Shown here piece by piece: positions 9,300 through 16,162 of a DNA stretch of 16,162 nt. This stretch comes from Phoronis ovalis (taxonomy: Eukaryota > Phoronida > Phoronidae). The stretch covers positions 1 to 16,162 of the forward strand of contig JAOXYB010024590.1 in NCBI GenBank assembly GCA_028565635.1, written 5' to 3'. A model generated the notes under the pieces. That model did no database searches. It saw only the letters and a list, made by a program, of their open reading frames with translations, and was not told the DNA's origin. The translations under genes were made by a program, and so were the position numbers. Numbering within the stretch: the stretch's first letter is position 1; each line of letters begins with the position of its first letter.

Positions 9300-10874
9300 A
9301 TCATTTGATCAACGACGCATGTACACACACCTAACTTGAGAAACATTGACTTCAATACTCCATGTCGTATACAACAGTACCGGTCATACAACAAAAGGAA
9401 AATTATAATGATGTGTTTTTACTTTTTCCATTGTTGATAATTGATAATAATCATGATTCGCCTATTACTGAGTACCTCCTTTTTAAATTGGCATACACAA
9501 ATGGAGAATAATAGTTGGACGACAGCATGATCTGTATCAACAGTAATAAAGAATGTAAACTCTGGATAGCAGAATATTTAATTAATTAATTTTTCGAACT
9601 TATCACACTTATTTCTGAATACAGTGTATGTGTTTCATGACTTTCCGCTGCATGTGTACAATAGATATTTTTGGTTATACTACCTCCATCATATTTTGAA
9701 CAACTTGGGACGCTAAATCATGAATAGTTTTATCAAACTCTTAACATTACGGATATTTTGTTATTATTAATTAACTACAGTGGTTGTACAATAAAAATTG
9801 TTATCATTAGTATGCACAGTTAATTTATAACTGTCCGTACAACGACGCCTGGTGAGTACTAATGGTAACTTGTGCGCTTCAAATGATCTGGAGCTTAATG
9901 AAATGAGTCGCTCGATCATGTACAGGTAAACGAATTCGTACCTAACCAACGAATGTTAGGTACGCCGAGATATCATATTTTTGAAACAATCGTTTTATCC
10001 ACAGTACAAGCGTGCTTAGTAGTAATAGGTGTTTTATTTTGAACAAAAATGCATAGCATCACAGTTTTAATATTTAAATCAGATCAAACCGTGCGATTCA
10101 TTTCACTAATATTATATTATACAATTACTGATTAGTTTTTATGATCCTAATACATTTTTTCATAAGATATGTGAAGCATTGCTTCATGCACCAGATTACA
10201 GAAACTGCGGCTTGGTTGTTCTTTAATTTTCATTTCATAAAATAATTGATTAATTTGAAATATGTGTCTTATGCCAATCTTAAAAAACTACTATTAAAGT
10301 TTTAAAATAAGAAAAAATGATAGTCTAACAAAGCACGCTACCGAACTTCTATTAGATGCTAATGGACCACGGACAGATTTAGTACTGTTATTTTACAGTG
10401 TGGTGTTGTACTTGGCTATTTGCGGGCGGACAAAATCCTGAGAACAATAAGCCTCCGAGTGCGTGAACCCTGTTGGAAACTGAGGCAGGTCTATGCAAAG
10501 AGGCTTGCTGGTGCAGTGTATGATAAAATATAAATTTTAGACTTAATAACTAAAGCCGTAAGATAAATATAATTATAGTCTAGCTAGATCCTAGGGCAGC
10601 TGTTGTTTCGGAATTGCATTTTCCATATTAACTAGCTATCGAACCATTGATTATAATTGTTTTGTGTATGCCACAAAGTTTGTCCTCAAAGGAACTGTTG
10701 GTTTTTTAGGAGACGGCCATCATCTCACTCCTGAACGTTAAATACGTCACTAAGTTGTAAATAATATGTCTGAGATAGCACTTGGACAATGGAAAAAATA
10801 CTCAACAGAGGATGCTATGTACTAACATGTATTCTGCATATCTGAATATAAAGTCTACTAAGTATGATTATATA
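9300..10874. other. Intergenic AT-rich region 3' of the FReD gene
   Basis: No gene is supported. A mildly GC-richer stretch at 10340-10520 is not open in any long frame. Confidence 0.45.
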
Positions 10875-10880
10875 TTTATT
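10875..10880 (-). terminator. Candidate polyadenylation signal of the FReD gene
   Basis: AATAAA on the minus strand lies about 310 bases past the FReD stop. No nearer AATAAA was seen. AT-rich sequence makes chance matches likely. Confidence 0.3.
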
Positions 10881-11186
10881 TTGAATGTCCTTGTACCATG
10901 AGATATATATAGATTGTAAAATCTATATAACGTACTGCGACGTTAACAGAGAGCCTGACTATACCAGCGCATGTAAAGGCCGTCGTGTACTAGCAGACTT
11001 GACAGCGGGCGCGGAATCTACTGTTACGTCAGTAATAAATACGCGATGTTATTGCAGTATGGCGTAATCACGTGTCACTCGACACACGTTATTGCAGTAG
11101 TAACACACTGATGTTATATTTTATATTATAATTTAGAATGGTGCGATATAAAAAAAGCGTAAGGCAGCGTGCTTGTGTTTTGTTTT

Positions 11187-15997
<4,811 letters not shown>

Positions 15998-16119
15998 CTA
16001 AAAGTGTTTTATGAATAAATTTATTAAATATGTTTCTAATATATGTAATATGTAATATACCGAACGCAGGCTAATAAAAACAGATGTAAGGATGTATTAA
16101 GCTCTTTCATCCCAGTTCA

Positions 16120-16162
16120 CCACACATATATATATAAATATATATATATATACATATACATA
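16120..16162. repeat. (AT)n microsatellite at the window edge
   Basis: ATATATATATAAATATATATATATAT runs to the end of the window, in the intron upstream of FReD exon a. Confidence 0.85.

Noticed and set aside
9767-9949. 60-codon minus-strand frame between the two genes
   Set aside because: Composition and length are as expected by chance, and no signal peptide or family motif is visible.
10885-11067. 60-codon plus-strand frame in a slightly GC-richer stretch
   Set aside because: No motif, no splice support, and it probably falls in the 3' UTR or flank of the minus-strand FReD gene.

Overview
The window looks like AT-rich nuclear DNA of an animal. Coding sequence is split into short exons with GT/AG introns, long stretches are non-coding, and there are microsatellites, minisatellites, a 248-bp satellite-like array and MITE-like elements. 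No bacterial gene layout, RNA gene or CRISPR array is visible. The two protein families I can recognise (MOLO1/TPM-type and fibrinogen-related) and the AGGTCA-rich tandem repeats suggest a mollusc, most likely a bivalve. That placement is an inference.

Two genes can be assembled by splicing, both on the minus strand. The first is a complete-looking five-exon gene (about 5417 down to 885) for a secreted 218-residue protein of the MOLO1 (modulator of levamisole receptor-1) family. Exons 1 to 4 have matching phases and give a continuous conserved domain. Exon 5, a Gly-rich Cys-ended tail, is more tentative. Intron 1 carries a MITE-like foldback element and a second signal-peptide-like exon whose 5' flank resembles that of exon 1. 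The second gene (15997 down to 11187, cut off at its 5' end by the window edge) encodes a fibrinogen-related domain (FReD) of 232 residues in four exons. All its phases agree, and it has four conserved Cys, a calcium-loop motif and the CH ligand-site pair. Its third intron holds a 5'-truncated second copy of exon 3 that keeps a usable splice phase.

Layout: 1-884 is sequence 3' of the MOLO1 gene; 885-5417 is the MOLO1 gene; 5418-11186 is intergenic and rich in repeats (a second MITE copy at 6198-6646, dispersed repeat R at 7119-7426, a 248-bp AGGTCA-rich tandem array at about 7930-8830, and a duplicated TG-microsatellite unit at 9065-9280). 11187-15997 is the FReD gene, with an exon-linked minisatellite at 12891-13047, a GC-rich minisatellite at 13638-13860 and a second copy of repeat R in its introns. 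15998-16162 is intronic and ends in an (AT)n tract.

The two proteins have no known shared pathway. Both are predicted to be extracellular, and their adjacency may be coincidental.
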